Positions 1 through 10,231 of a DNA stretch of 64,000 nt are shown here, piece by piece (position 1 is the stretch's first letter; each line of letters opens with the position of its first letter). The DNA comes from Venturia oleaginea (lineage: Eukaryota; Ascomycota; Dothideomycetes; Venturiales; Venturiaceae). The position numbers and the translations under genes were made by a program. A model generated the notes under the pieces. It did no database searches, had not been told where the DNA came from, and was given only the letters and a program-made list of their open reading frames with translations. The stretch is from contig JABMLP010000009.1 of the NCBI GenBank assembly GCA_013176395.1, positions 1,302,001 to 1,366,000 of the forward strand. Direction: 5' to 3'.

Positions 1-2085
1 GCACACACGTTGCAAAGGTGCTGGACCGCGATCATCCAGACCAGTACGGACGACGAAGTCATAGAATTCCTCGATGCAATACAGGAACAATCAAGCACCT
101 TTCCCCCCGTTCATTTGGAACGACTCCGTGCTACATTGCTCCAGCAAACATGGTGGTGCATGTACAATTTCGACCGGGTGCAGACGCTTTTTGAGCACAT
201 CGACAAGTTCCGCAGCAGGGAGTCGAAGAAAGGTGAAGCGGGAATTCTGTCAAACACCATGATCACGATTTGCGCAAAAGCTGGCCGGTGGGAAGAAGCA
301 AAGCACTACGTCTGGGACGCACGTCATCTTGACACCAATGCCAGGATCACTTTGAACAATGCTGGCTTCCACTACGAGACCATCCTACTTGCGAGGAAAG
401 GGCAATGGAGCAAAGTGAAAAGAAATCTGCGCTTTACACGCGAAAAAATGCGAGAGCCCAAAAGGGAGGATCTATTTCAAGAAATTCTGAGCATTTTCTC
501 TCAACAACATCAGCCTGAAATGGTACTTGACTTTTGTAGATGGGCAGTGACAGGAGCCGGAGTCTATCCTTCTCAGCACATATTTGACATTATCATATCC
601 AGTTGTCTCGCAGATGGAGACCAGAGGCTCATGAGCAAGACGCTAGCTTTCATGAATGAGCTCAATTTCCAGTGGCAGATTCGAGCCGAGACAGTCGTCA
701 TGACTTTCCGAAAGTACGCCAATAAATACAAACCAGGGAGTGTCCGGTTCATGCAGTTTTTGCAGGGACTGCAGGCTTTCCCGCATCTTTTGTCAAAGGA
801 CGTTTGCCTTATTCTCATGGAATGTTGCTCTGTAGCAGCACGACGTCTTCGTTTTGTTGGTCGTGAACGCCTGCACTTGATGCAACAGCGCAGTCAAATT
901 AAGCTTGTTGAGCAAGTAACTCAATTGGAGACTTTGGCGTCAACTGCGCCCTGGATCTCTGACACCAAATCCCACGGAATAAGGAATCCTTTGTTGGAGC
1001 GCGCTCGAGCCTACTACGTCAAAATGCAGGCTGCATCGTCCCTCCAACAGTGGCAAGAAGTGGTTTCGCTCTTTGAGGAGTCCCTTCAACAAGCTGTTCC
1101 TCGGTTGGAGCTCTCACTCTGTCTTGCGGTCACCGCTTGTTTAAAGTTAAATGATCCAACATCCGGCGCCACCCTCATAGAGAATTCTCGAGCTCTTGGA
1201 TTTGATACAAAAAAGGCTGAGATGGTGCTCACCTCACAAGACGGCAGCAGCTTGGAAATTAGCGATCCTGGAGAGCTGCGAAAGCAGGTTTGGCAGCACT
1301 ACGAATACTTACAGAGCCGCTTCCTACCTCTCGACCATGGGAAGCTTGTCCAAGCTGCTCATAGAATGGTATTGAAGTCACAGGCCGCCGCCAGTGTCGC
1401 CTTACTTTCGGAGGTATATCAGTCCTTCATCGCCAAATGGCAGCCATTTGATATTGTCGCTATGACCTGCTTCCTTACAGCCTACAGCCGCGTTTTCGAC
1501 TTGAATGGTATAAAATGGACCGTCAGAACCATCCTCTTCAAAAATTTGTCCCTTGACATCCATTTTTTCAGATCTCTCACTCAAGCTCGAATTCGAATCT
1601 GCGCCTCCTTGACCCGCGACGGCCAAAGAAGGCGGTCAAAAGAAATTTATCAAATATTTCAAATCTGGGACATGGTTTGTTGGCGCAGATACGAGAAGCA
1701 ACAGCAAAACGTGATCATTACGGGACGAGTTATGGCGAATATGTTGGTGCGCTTGCACATGAAGGACAGTCCCATGGACCCCTTCTTGACCAACCAAATC
1801 CGCATACGAAAGCTGTATCACCGGGAATCAGCGCGCGACAAGGTCAAAGCTAGACACCGGAGAACGAGACTAGTCCGTAGAGAAGTGGAAGGCCGAGGAA
1901 TAAAACGGATCGGTAAGGAGGGGAAATGGGTGGACAAGCATCCACCGCTGGTTGCATACGTAGGGAGGGTCAATCATCCGCCAATTGAAGAGGTTGCTGA
2001 TGCGGTGTCGAGACTTCTCGAACCGGAAATGGATATGGATGGTGTGATGGAGAATTCACGGAACAAGAAGGCTACGAATGTTTGA
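1..2085 (+). CDS. PPR/TPR-like helical-repeat protein, 5' truncated by window edge
   Basis: The reading frame is open from base 1, so the true start lies outside the window; 695 codons before the stop are visible. The product is rich in predicted amphipathic helices, and one segment reads like a pentatricopeptide unit (SNTMITICAKAGRWEEA, about residue 85). This suggests an organellar RNA-binding PPR protein, as is common in fungal mitochondria, but other units are too diverged for me to count. The last 90 residues are strongly basic (many RR and KR pairs around residues 600-640), which would suit RNA contact. No intron is needed. The family call is inference from one recognisable unit and the overall helical character; a general TPR-like scaffold is the alternative. 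Confidence 0.55.
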   Translation, partial: AHTLQRCWTAIIQTSTDDEVIEFLDAIQEQSSTFPPVHLERLRATLLQQTWWCMYNFDRVQTLFEHIDKFRSRESKKGEAGILSNTMITICAKAGRWEEAKHYVWDARHLDTNARITLNNAGFHYETILLARKGQWSKVKRNLRFTREKMREPKREDLFQEILSIFSQQHQPEMVLDFCRWAVTGAGVYPSQHIFDIIISSCLADGDQRLMSKTLAFMNELNFQWQIRAETVVMTFRKYANKYKPGSVRFMQFLQGLQAFPHLLSKDVCLILMECCSVAARRLRFVGRERLHLMQQRSQIKLVEQVTQLETLASTAPWISDTKSHGIRNPLLERARAYYVKMQAASSLQQWQEVVSLFEESLQQAVPRLELSLCLAVTACLKLNDPTSGATLIENSRALGFDTKKAEMVLTSQDGSSLEISDPGELRKQVWQHYEYLQSRFLPLDHGKLVQAAHRMVLKSQAAASVALLSEVYQSFIAKWQPFDIVAMTCFLTAYSRVFDLNGIKWTVRTILFKNLSLDIHFFRSLTQARIRICASLTRDGQRRRSKEIYQIFQIWDMVCWRRYEKQQQNVIITGRVMANMLVRLHMKDSPMDPFLTNQIRIRKLYHRESARDKVKARHRRTRLVRREVEGRGIKRIGKEGKWVDKHPPLVAYVGRVNHPPIEEVADAVSRLLEPEMDMDGVMENSRNKKATNV

Positions 2086-3750
2086 AGGTTCGTCATCATA
2101 CAAGATTAGAGATGTATGGTTATGTGAATGGTACATAGGAGTAGATCGAGGGAGTCGTTTTCTCATGTGCACACCACTTTCCGACCTGGACAGTGGTTCG
2201 CCTCGAGATCTTGATTTGTTTCGTTTCTTTCACCTCCGCAATCGACCGAGATTGTTTGAGCACATTTCTCCCTCAGATTTTCCGCGATTTGCTCTGGGGA
2301 CTGGGGATTTGCAAGTATAGATACACATTCCATTGCGCACTCCCCACGACCTTGGTGTATCGAATTCTCTCCACCCTTTCTACTCGGACAGGAATTCTGA
2401 AGAAACACCTTCAAGCCTGGAACAACATCCACATTTCGGAATTTCACATGTAGGGCTCACGCGACACTACTCAGGTAGCCGCCTGTCATCAGAAGGCCGC
2501 TCCCCCGAACGCTCTGCTCACTATGCTTCTTCAGACTTGTGCCTTAATCTCTTCTCGGGTCAGTCGGGTGTTCTGGAAAGGTCGTTGAGAATGCGAGGCA
2601 CTCAACATGGCGGAAAACGACTCGTTTTATCGTTCCAAAACATGGGAATGACAGTTTGACAAGTCCTCGCTTGCTGCTTCTCATCAATTCTGCACCCGGG
2701 AGGCAACACGCTATCTTCCCAGAACGAGAGAGGACGACTCGGACGTTCCAGAGGAGCAACAGATGCCCTAACAACAACAGCCATGGAAGCAGCCCTTGGT
2801 CGGTCTTTTCCACATGATTTCAGCAACGAGCTCCGTCAGGAGGTACGAGGTCCATTAATGTTTTGTTTCACCTGACGGCTAGACCAAGTTTGCCATGTAG
2901 GATGGCTGGATGGGCTCAACACCCCTCGACGTTGTGTGGAAACCAGGCTTCTTCAACTCCACCTCTGGATGCAACAGCAGAAAATTCCCTCGATTTCGGG
3001 CGTCATCACAACTATAAAAGTTCTCGACATCTCTCCTCGCTTCTGCTTCCACTCTATGGTGGTATGGTCGATTGGCTACCATACTTCATTTGCCACTCCG
3101 ACATGCCCTTATCCTGAGACATGTCACACAGCGAATGGATGGATTGCATAACAACTGACCTATGCGGAATGATCTCCAGATGAATATCTGACCTGACTAT
3201 AATGTTTCTGGCCTCGTCAGATGTCGTTGTTGTCTGTTGACTTTTTATTGGTCTAGGGCTGTCTTGCGTAGCTACCCGCAAAGAGACTTCACTGTCGTTT
3301 CATGTGGCGAAAGCTAGCAAACTCCCAATCAGAATTGTCCAGCGGTTCATGGAGAATGGACAGTGCACGTTTCGAACTCACTCTCCGTACCAGTTGTTTC
3401 ATCGTAACGCGGCTTTCACACGAAGCAAGATGGAACCCGACGCACAGCTGCAATTATACATGCCAAGCTTAGCTCAACCATGTTCTTGACGCCCCTCCCA
3501 CGAAGCTTCTCTTCGAATCATCCAATCAAGGCGAGGTGATTGAGGATTCGAGCAACATAGCACGAGGTACCCTCAATCTGCTCGCTACAACTACGATATC
3601 CACGATGTAACGACAGGAACAGCCGACTTGACAGCAAGCCAGTTCCATCCAAGGAAACCACCTCGAGACTCTCAAAGACCGCGGTGGCCTGGGATACTGC
3701 TCGTAACTCCTCCTGCCACTCAATAACAAATGTATATTTGGCAGCAAGAG
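2086..3750. other. Intergenic, no gene seen
   Basis: About 1.7 kb between the PPR-like gene and the repeat-peptide promoter. Short ORFs occur in several frames on both strands, none with a recognisable domain, consistent splice sites or coding bias. I see no tRNA or transposon end here. Confidence 0.5.
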
Positions 3751-3754
3751 TAGA

Positions 3755-3762
3755 TATATAAG
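3755..3762 (+). promoter_or_regulatory. TATA box of the secreted repeat-peptide gene
   Basis: TATATAAG lies about 110 bases upstream of the ATG at 3873, with no other gene between them. A strong TATA box is more typical of regulated, highly expressed fungal genes than of housekeeping ones; that reading is inference. Confidence 0.5.
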
Positions 3763-3785
3763 ATTGGTAGCCGGTATCTGTCATT

Positions 3786-3847
3786 TCTTCACTCCATAGC
3801 TTACCATCACCTCTTCACTCCACAGCTTAGCATCACGCCTTCACTCA
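3786..3847 (+). repeat. 26-bp tandem repeat in the presumed 5' leader
   Basis: Two copies of a 26-bp unit beginning TCTTCACTCC start at 3786 and 3812, and a partial third (CTTCACTC) starts at 3839. They lie between the TATA box and the ATG, so they are probably transcribed as 5' UTR. The unit is pyrimidine-rich. Confidence 0.6.
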
Positions 3848-3872
3848 ACAAGCACTCTCAGCAACAGTCATT

Positions 3873-4375
3873 ATGAGGTTCTTATCTATCGTTGTACTGG
3901 CTTCAGCTGCCTCTGCCAGTATGTAGCTTCTCCATTATTTTCTCTCACGGAGCAGAGTACTTACCAAGACCTCCCAGACTACCTTGACGCGGTCAACGTC
4001 CGCCGCTCGCCAGGCGGTGCAGCACTAGCGGCGCGTCACGGACCTGGAGACGAAGACCACCCAAAGATGGTTCAGGTCGTAGCACGCAAGGCTCACGGCC
4101 CCGATGGAGACGATGACCATTCTATTCCAAAGAAGGGACCCTCCAAAAACAAGAAGCGTTTCCCTCATGGCCCCGATGGAGACGACGACCATTCTATTCC
4201 AAAGAAGGGACCCTCCAAAAATAAGAAGCGTTACCCTCAAGATCCGAAGAAATCCGAGCCACCAATGCCAGAAATGCCAGGCATGGGACACTCCAAGCGT
4301 TTCCCTCAAGATCCGAAGAAACCCGAGCCACCAATGCCTGAAATGCCAGGTATGCCAGGAATGGGCCACGCATAG
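3873..4375 (+). CDS. Secreted, Kex2-processed repeat peptide precursor (KEP/RiPP-like candidate)
   Basis: Exon 1 is 3873-3918 and encodes a signal peptide (MRFLSIVVLASAASA). An intron with donor GTATGT ends at 3977 (or 3968, also in frame). Exon 2 runs to the stop at 4375, giving 147 (or 150) residues. The mature part consists of repeats separated by dibasic Kex2-type sites: RR at 24-25, KKR ending at 76, KKR ending at 100, SKR ending at 123. The units after the last three sites begin FPHGPDGDDD, YPQDPKK and FPQDPKK. Two unit types occur twice each: an acidic GPDGDDDHSIPKK type, then a PPMPEMPGM type. This is the architecture of Kex2-processed repeat proteins, which give fungal pheromones or RiPP core peptides. 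No alpha-factor-like WC..CW core and no cysteines are present. Nothing around it encodes DUF3328/UstYa or other tailoring enzymes. Secretion and cleavage are inferred; the product's function is unknown to me. Confidence 0.7.
4094..4372 (+). repeat. Coding tandem repeats, A-A-B-B layout
   Basis: Inside the peptide gene, unit A (72 bp) occupies 4094-4165 and 4166-4237, and unit B (about 69 bp) occupies 4238-4306 and 4307-4372. Copies of each unit are almost identical at the DNA level, so duplication was recent or copies are homogenised. B2 differs by an inserted PGM triplet. A weaker A-like segment (RHGPGDEDHPK) is encoded just upstream at about 4034-4066. Confidence 0.85.
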
Positions 4376-5514
4376 ATTCGATGTCGATGTACAGGAGATT
4401 AAGACGAAGAAGGAGAAGTGTGGCAAGGAGTCTGTACTAGTTTAGGATAGAACGCGGAAATGGTAGGGACAGGTTGTGTATAGAAGGGGAGTTTAGATAG
4501 TGCAGGTCACTCGTTTATACCCACAGTCGTTTCCCATTTCTTCTCCCAAAAATTAGCAGCATGAAAAAGCTGAGTTGAGTTCGCGCACGTCGATCTTTAT
4601 ATGCTTTGTGAACGTCGTCGTCGAGATAGTAGGTCCAAAACTCGATTGAGCGCAATACTTTTTCTAGTGAGTTTAAATGAATTTATTTCTGGGGTATTTG
4701 CGAGTACTATTTCAGTGTGCCAAATAGTAGTAGGATTGCAATATCGTTTGCTTCCGACCGCCGTGCAGTATCGACGAAGCGAGGGAGAGGGAGAGGGAGA
4801 TCAGAGAGAAGTACTGTTTGCTATATTACAAGAGGAAGGAAGTAGAGACTGCTTGACTATTCTTTGCTCCAGGCTATCTATTAGAAATTATGAAAAAAAA
4901 TTGAAAAATTGAAAAAAAAAGCTTTATCTAGATTGCTTGCCTTCAGATAAGATATAGACAGTCAGCTATCTGTTGTACAACTATGAACATATCCAGTTCA
5001 CTATTATTCCTTATCGGGAGTTTGAATAAACTATAAAAATTTAATCCAACTGTCTGAAAGGTCGATTGGGTCTTATGGTAGAAAGATGGCTGGTTTTATT
5101 TCTACTTCTGTTGTCAGCATTTGTTGAAGAAGCTAGACACGCAATCGTAATGTCAGCCTGGTCTGCACTCTTGCCACCGACTTGTGGGAGATGATGCTGA
5201 CCGAAAAATAACGATTGCTCAAATTCATGGGTTCTTAGTCAATCTGAAAGGAAGAACCTGATTGTGTTTATCTCAAAATATCGTGATAGTTATGTCAGCC
5301 TTGCTGTGGCGTTTCGGTGGAGCCTCGGTCATGTGGGTAGGCAATTAATAACGCGTCGCCAGTCGCGTTAATTCCATCGCTATTGGCAGTTTCAGAACGA
5401 GTTCCCAAACTCAAAACAAATATAATCCCGTCAACATCATTCCTGCTCCATCCTCACTCAACTTTCCTGGTCTTCCACCGAGTCACCACTTCACGTTGGG
5501 CAAGCAGCACCGCA
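4376..5514. other. Intergenic with purine tract and A/T-rich patch
   Basis: Contains the 3' end of the peptide gene, a GGGAGA-type purine run near 4775-4810, and an A-rich patch near 4885-5045 with long A runs. The promoter of the J-protein gene lies at the right end, with an inverted CCAAT (ATTGG) near 5382. A 103-codon ORF at 4601-4912 has no recognisable features and is not called. Confidence 0.5.
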
Positions 5515-6514
5515 ATGCCGTCCAAGGTTGAAGACCTCCAAGATGAGGTACCAAACAACCTCAACCCATACAAAGTACTCGAGATAGAGAAGAGCGCGAA
5601 GCCGGACCAGATCAAAACCGCATACCGACGACTGGCGCTTAAGCATCACCCAGGCACGCAGCTTCATCCCATCAACCGACACGCATTCACTAATCTCCAG
5701 CGCAGACAAAGTATCGGAAGACGACAAGGAAGAGGCCAAAGAGCTATTCCAGAAAATCTCATTTGCATACGGCGTTCTCTCTGATCCTCGAAGGCGCTCA
5801 CGCTACGATGCCACCGGACGCACAAATGATACCCTCCACCTCGACGATGAAGACGACTTCAACTGGTCTGACTTCTTCCGCACGCAATTTGAGGATCTGG
5901 TCAGCAGTGACAAGATCGCGGTCTTCAAGGCAGAATATCAGGGCAGTGAAGAAGAGAAGCTAGACGTTATCGCGTCATACGTCACCAATGAGGGCGACAT
6001 GGATGCAATCTTTGAGGAGGTCATGCTGAGCAACCCCCTCGACGACGAAGAGCGGTTTCGAAAGATGATCGACGAAGAGATCGATGAGAAGCGAGTCGAG
6101 GCATACGCGGCATACATCAAAGAGACCAAGACGAAGCGAAAGAAGCGTATCGCTGAGGCGAAGAAAGAGGCCAAGGAAGCCGAGCAAATGGCCGAGGAGC
6201 TTGGTGTCAAAGACAAGTTGTTTGGCAATGGCAAAGCTGGTGCGAGGAAAGGTAAGAAGGGCGAAGAGGACATCAGTGGGCTTGCGGCGATCATCCAGCA
6301 GAGACAAAAAGAGAGATCTAATAACTTTTTGGCTGACCTGGAGGCCAAGCATGCACCGAAGAAGAAAGGAAAGAGAGTCATGGAGGACAAGCCGGCGGAA
6401 GAGGCCTTCGAAAAGACAGCGCAGCGCATGAAGAAGAACAAGAAGGCCGCTTCGGCTATGGTGGGTGTCGAGCAGGAGACGGGCGAGAGACGATCAAAGC
6501 GTGTGAAGCGCTGA
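5515..6514 (+). CDS. DNAJC9-like J-domain protein
   Basis: Exons 5515-5653 and 5706-6514 give 315 residues. The J domain spans about residues 17-85 (NPYKVLEIEKSAKPDQIKTA at its start). Its HPD motif is created by splicing: P46 ends exon 1, and the Asp47 codon is split G|AC across the intron. That intron has a GC donor (GCACGC) and a CAG acceptor, so it is a GC-AG intron; no GT donor gives HPD. The rest is charged and helical and ends in a lysine-rich tail with nuclear-localisation character (RRSKRVKR). This layout matches DNAJC9, a nuclear J protein that activates Hsp70 and in animals chaperones histones H3-H4; the histone role in this fungus is inference. The start ATG at 5515 was chosen because upstream codons lack an ATG in frame. 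Confidence 0.85.
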
Positions 6515-7632
6515 AGAAGGCTTGATTACACGTGAGTCTGGATTATGAGGAGCATGGCTGGGATACCTAAATTGGAAGCATCAGGATGGAACTGGGTGAT
6601 GGCATATTGAGCAAGGCGTTGTTGGATTGTCGTCTTTGGACAGACGGGAGCAGGCATGGGTTGCCACTCTTACTTTCTGCTACTTTTCTTGCTCTCTGAT
6701 CTGCGATGGACTTTCCTTTGTCAACTGTTCTTGGGACCAAAACAGTGTATATAAGACTGGCTCCTCGAGCTCAGACGTGGCTAAGATGCTGTTCTGTAAA
6801 TACATTTTGAGCATCCCAGACTGCTTAGTCGCAATATACCTAGAGCGTATCATTTATGAAACGATGGCAGGTTCTCTCAACCGGGGAGCTTCTCCACCTC
6901 GAAGTTTGGTAGACGGCGACGAACAAGGCAGACGGCCATCCCAACGACATTTGGTCGACATGTACCTCTTGACAAAGGAGAGGTGGTCGGGCAAGGCGTG
7001 CACAGTTATTTGATTCTCCATTATTGCATGCCATATCGCTGATTGGCTTCGTTGATTGCCTTGCTATCAACCCCCGTATCTTGCTGACTACCCCTCGATC
7101 GACAGTGGCACTGGCATTGGCACGGGCATTGGCATCTTGAAGGCTATTGCCCAATTTGATCATATAAGATCCAGCCTGTACAACAACTCCACGCTCCATT
7201 GAAGAGCCGCTTCCACAAACGGCTCTATCTTTGTTCCAGCTGAGGCTTAGTGCGTAGGCCCGGCGGGAGCTTCGCTTTGACAATTGAGGGGGTTTCCATT
7301 CACCAACCTCCACCTCTTCATTGCTACCACTTCGATACACGACCCACCACCTGCCCTGACAGAGCCAGTTGCTCCCTCGTATATTCATACCTCCGTACAA
7401 GACTGCGAACAGTCCAGCTAAGAACAAGGGCCTTTCTTCCACTGCTTTCCTCGAGTCTCCATTCCCCCGACCTTTGTCTCTGTCGGTGGTTGCGCAGCGT
7501 CATCCTTGCTGCCCACCCGCCGTTGCTCCGAAGTAGTAACGCGCAACAGCGACTGACTGTGTGCATCATCATCAAGGAGCAAGGAGCAGCTGTGTCCTGT
7601 AGGGTGCGGATTGACCTACGCAAAACGCTTCT
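6515..7632. other. Intergenic; long promoter/leader of the PKA gene
   Basis: No supported gene. A small imperfect GGCATTGGCACG-type repeat occurs near 7105-7135. The last 300 bases are pyrimidine-rich, as in fungal promoters and leaders. ORFs here (for example 7250-7657) overlap the kinase start out of frame and look like noise. Confidence 0.5.
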
Positions 7633-9177
7633 ATGCCATCTCTCAGTAAGCTTCTAGGCAAGAAGCGGACGAAGGACTCGTCTGGTACAAACACCGTTGA
7701 GGAAACGCCCACGTCGCCCATCAGAGACACTCCCATCAGAGACACTCACCAAAGTCAACCACAAACACCGGCCGCATCCCCTCAACCGGTCACCATTAAC
7801 AGTCAGATCGCGAAGTCAGATCTGTCCGAAACTGCAATCAACTCTTCTACCACCGCGAAAGCTCAAGACTCCGTGATTAAGCCAGAAGACGGCCCCATGA
7901 ACGCCGTACAATCATACCCGTCGTCTCATGCGGCGCCGGAAAACCAGAGTCAGGGCCATCAGACAACGTCCAGCATACAAAATCTCGTCGACCCCGATAA
8001 CAGTAGCGGAAATGGCAGTGTCCCGCAGCCCTCGCCTTCAACACCTCGGACGACCAAAGGCAAATACACCCTCACTGACTTCACCATACAAAGGACATTG
8101 GGTACGGGCAGTTTTGGCAGAGTCCACTTGGTCCAGTCGAAACACAATCAACGTTTTTATGCGATCAAGGTGTTGAAGAAGGCCCAGGTGGTCAAGATGA
8201 AGCAAGTCGAGCATACGAACGATGAGCGAAGGATGCTTCAGAAAGTCAAGCATCCGTTCCTCATTACACTTTGGGGAACGTTCCAAGATTCCAAGAATTT
8301 GTACATGGTCATGGATTTCGTGGAAGGGGGAGAGCTGTTCAGTTTGCTGCGGAAGTCACAGGTTCGTCGCTATAAGGTTGCAAGAGTTCGGCGCTTGGAT
8401 ACTGACCGCTACAGCGATTCCCGAATCCAGTCGCCAAATTTTATGCCGCCGAAGTAACATTGGCGCTCGATTATCTACACAAACAAAACATTATTTACCG
8501 CGATCTCAAGCCTGAGAACCTGCTGCTCGATCGACACGGCCATCTGAAAATCACCGATTTCGGATTCGCAAAGGAGGTGCCTGATATTACATGGACGCTT
8601 TGTGGCACTCCTGATTACCTTGCGCCGGAGGTCGTTGCTTCAAAAGGATACAATAAGTCTGTGGATTGGTACGTTATCTACTCTGACATTAGAAAAACAC
8701 TTGCTGACATGAAGAAGGTGGTCTTTGGGGATTCTTATTTTTGAAATGCTCTGCGGATTCACGCCTTTCTGGGACGGCGGCTCGCCGATGAAAATCTACG
8801 AGAACATTTTGAAAGGAAAAGTCAAGTACCCGCCGTACATTCACCCCGATGCACAAGATCTGCTCATGAAACTGATCACGTCGGATCTGTCGAAACGGCT
8901 AGGCAACTTGCATTCTGGGTCCAGAGGCGTGATGGACCATCCGTGGTTCGCCGAAGTCACGTGGGAACGACTTGAGAAGAAGGACATCGATGCCCCGTAC
9001 GTGCCCCCTGTGAGGGCTGGTGTCGGCGATGCCAGTCAGTTTGACAAGTATCCTGAGGAGACAGAAGCATATGGCCAAGGTGGTGACGATGTGTCAGTCT
9101 CGAATCTACCCCCACATCTAGTAGGGACTTCAGCTGACCCATCATATAGGCATGCAAAGCTTTTTCAAGAGTTTTGA
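7633..9177 (+). CDS. cAMP-dependent protein kinase catalytic subunit
   Basis: Exons 7633-8361, 8415-8668 and 8718-9177 encode 480 residues. A Ser/Thr/Pro-rich N-terminal tail of about 140 residues precedes the kinase domain. Visible landmarks are the glycine loop GTGSFGRV (157-164), AIK with Lys179, [18 protein letters not shown], the activation-loop [12 protein letters not shown] and the APE/WSLG region. The C-terminal tail has [11 protein letters not shown] and ends LFQEF, the AGC-kinase hydrophobic tail typical of PKA. It would act in the cytoplasm and nucleus, phosphorylating targets when cAMP releases the regulatory subunit. Introns are 53 and 49 nt, both GT-AG, and restore the conserved [13 protein letters not shown] and VDWWSLGI joins. 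Other AGC kinases (Sch9, PKC) are excluded by the short tail and the absence of C2/C1 domains. Confidence 0.92.
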
Positions 9178-10123
9178 GACAGCCATCATCGCCCTTACCT
9201 TATGACAATGTCTCCCCTGGGGTTATACTGAGTCTACGGCAGGAAAAGCTTATGCAGGTCCATGTCCCTGGACGATATTTCGTCCTCGTACACTCCTTCC
9301 CACTTAGTTCCCTCCACGCCATCTTATTCATATCAGTGTCACTACTGAGTCGTAATGAAGATTGTTTTTACTACCACTACTGCTACTTCACCCGCGACCA
9401 TTGAAAAAAATCACTGGAATGCGGGTCGAATTGGATATAGGAAGCATTGTTGACGCAGATGCTGCTGCACATACTGTCTGGATGCCTTCGACATGTACTT
9501 GTTTCTGCTGTTTCTTCGCAAGACATGCGCTCTTTTCTCTCTCTCTCTGACTCATTGGATTGTTCCTCTTTACTTCACCCTCTTCTTCTCTTGTTGTCGT
9601 TGTTTGAGCTGGATAATGGATGGATGAAAGGACAGTGCTACGAACTGTGATGGGACCGGGACACTCTGATTGTATGATGTATATTTATGGAACAAATGAA
9701 ACGATGTGGATGTCTGATGTGAAGTTGCTGTTTTGGTGTTTGATATCTGAGGTAGGCTTGTTATGAGGATGGATGACAGGCAGCTTATCGTGGTCCCCTG
9801 TCCATGTTGACTATTCAGCACTGGCAAGACGAGAAGATACACTAATCGATAACAAATCGATAGCAGTCACTCCGAAAAGGCACGCGCAGAGAAAACGAAA
9901 AAAAGAAGAGCTTGGATGGCAAGATGTTGAGATTAAAAGTCGGTTTTCAGAAGTGATTGTGGCGTCGTCAGCTACCCGGCAATACCGAATCAAAAGAGTC
10001 AAAAGGCCAAATCCTTTTTCTCAGAAAAGAACGACACTCGTCCGTCTGTCCGTCGTCCTGAGGGCAGACAGACGAAGGGCGAAGGGCGCATGGAAGTGCA
10101 AAAGTGAGCCCAAGAGGTGTCAA
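9178..10123. other. Intergenic; CT microsatellite
   Basis: 3' region of the kinase gene, with a short CT-dinucleotide run at about 9534-9549. No gene is supported. The ORF at 9773-10213 runs over the tRNA on the opposite strand and is not coding. Confidence 0.5.
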
Positions 10124-10231
10124 CTCTCCCACCGGGAATCGAACCCGGGCCATCCGCGCTCTCACACCTATGCTAGGAATATTACTGCATTAGATGACAA
10201 GCGGATATCATGACCACTAGACTATGGAAGA
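10124..10231 (-). tRNA. tRNA-Asp(GTC) with a 36-nt intron
   Basis: Read on the minus strand from 10231. The 7-bp acceptor stem pairs fully (TCTTCCA with TGGGAGA, allowing G-U), with discriminator G. The D arm, a 5-bp anticodon stem (TCCGC/GCGGA) and a T arm CCGGG-TTCGATT-CCCGG are all present. The anticodon loop TTGTCA places GTC at 34-36. The intron lies at the canonical place after position 37 and occupies 10159-10194. The mature tRNA is 72 nt before CCA addition. Confidence 0.92.

Noticed and set aside
3873..4375. Alpha-type mating pheromone precursor.
   Set aside because: Repeats and KR sites fit, but the units lack the conserved tryptophan/cysteine pheromone core and are too long and acidic.
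5938..6441. 167-codon minus-strand ORF.
   Set aside because: Antisense shadow of the lysine-rich end of the J-protein gene; composition (Ser/Phe/Leu) is what the reverse of Lys/Glu codons gives.
3873..9177. RiPP biosynthetic cluster around the repeat peptide.
   Set aside because: Neighbours are a PPR-like protein, a J protein and PKA. No DUF3328, tyrosinase, P450 or methyltransferase is near.
9773..10213. 146-codon plus-strand ORF.
   Set aside because: It runs over the tRNA-Asp gene on the opposite strand and has no domain.
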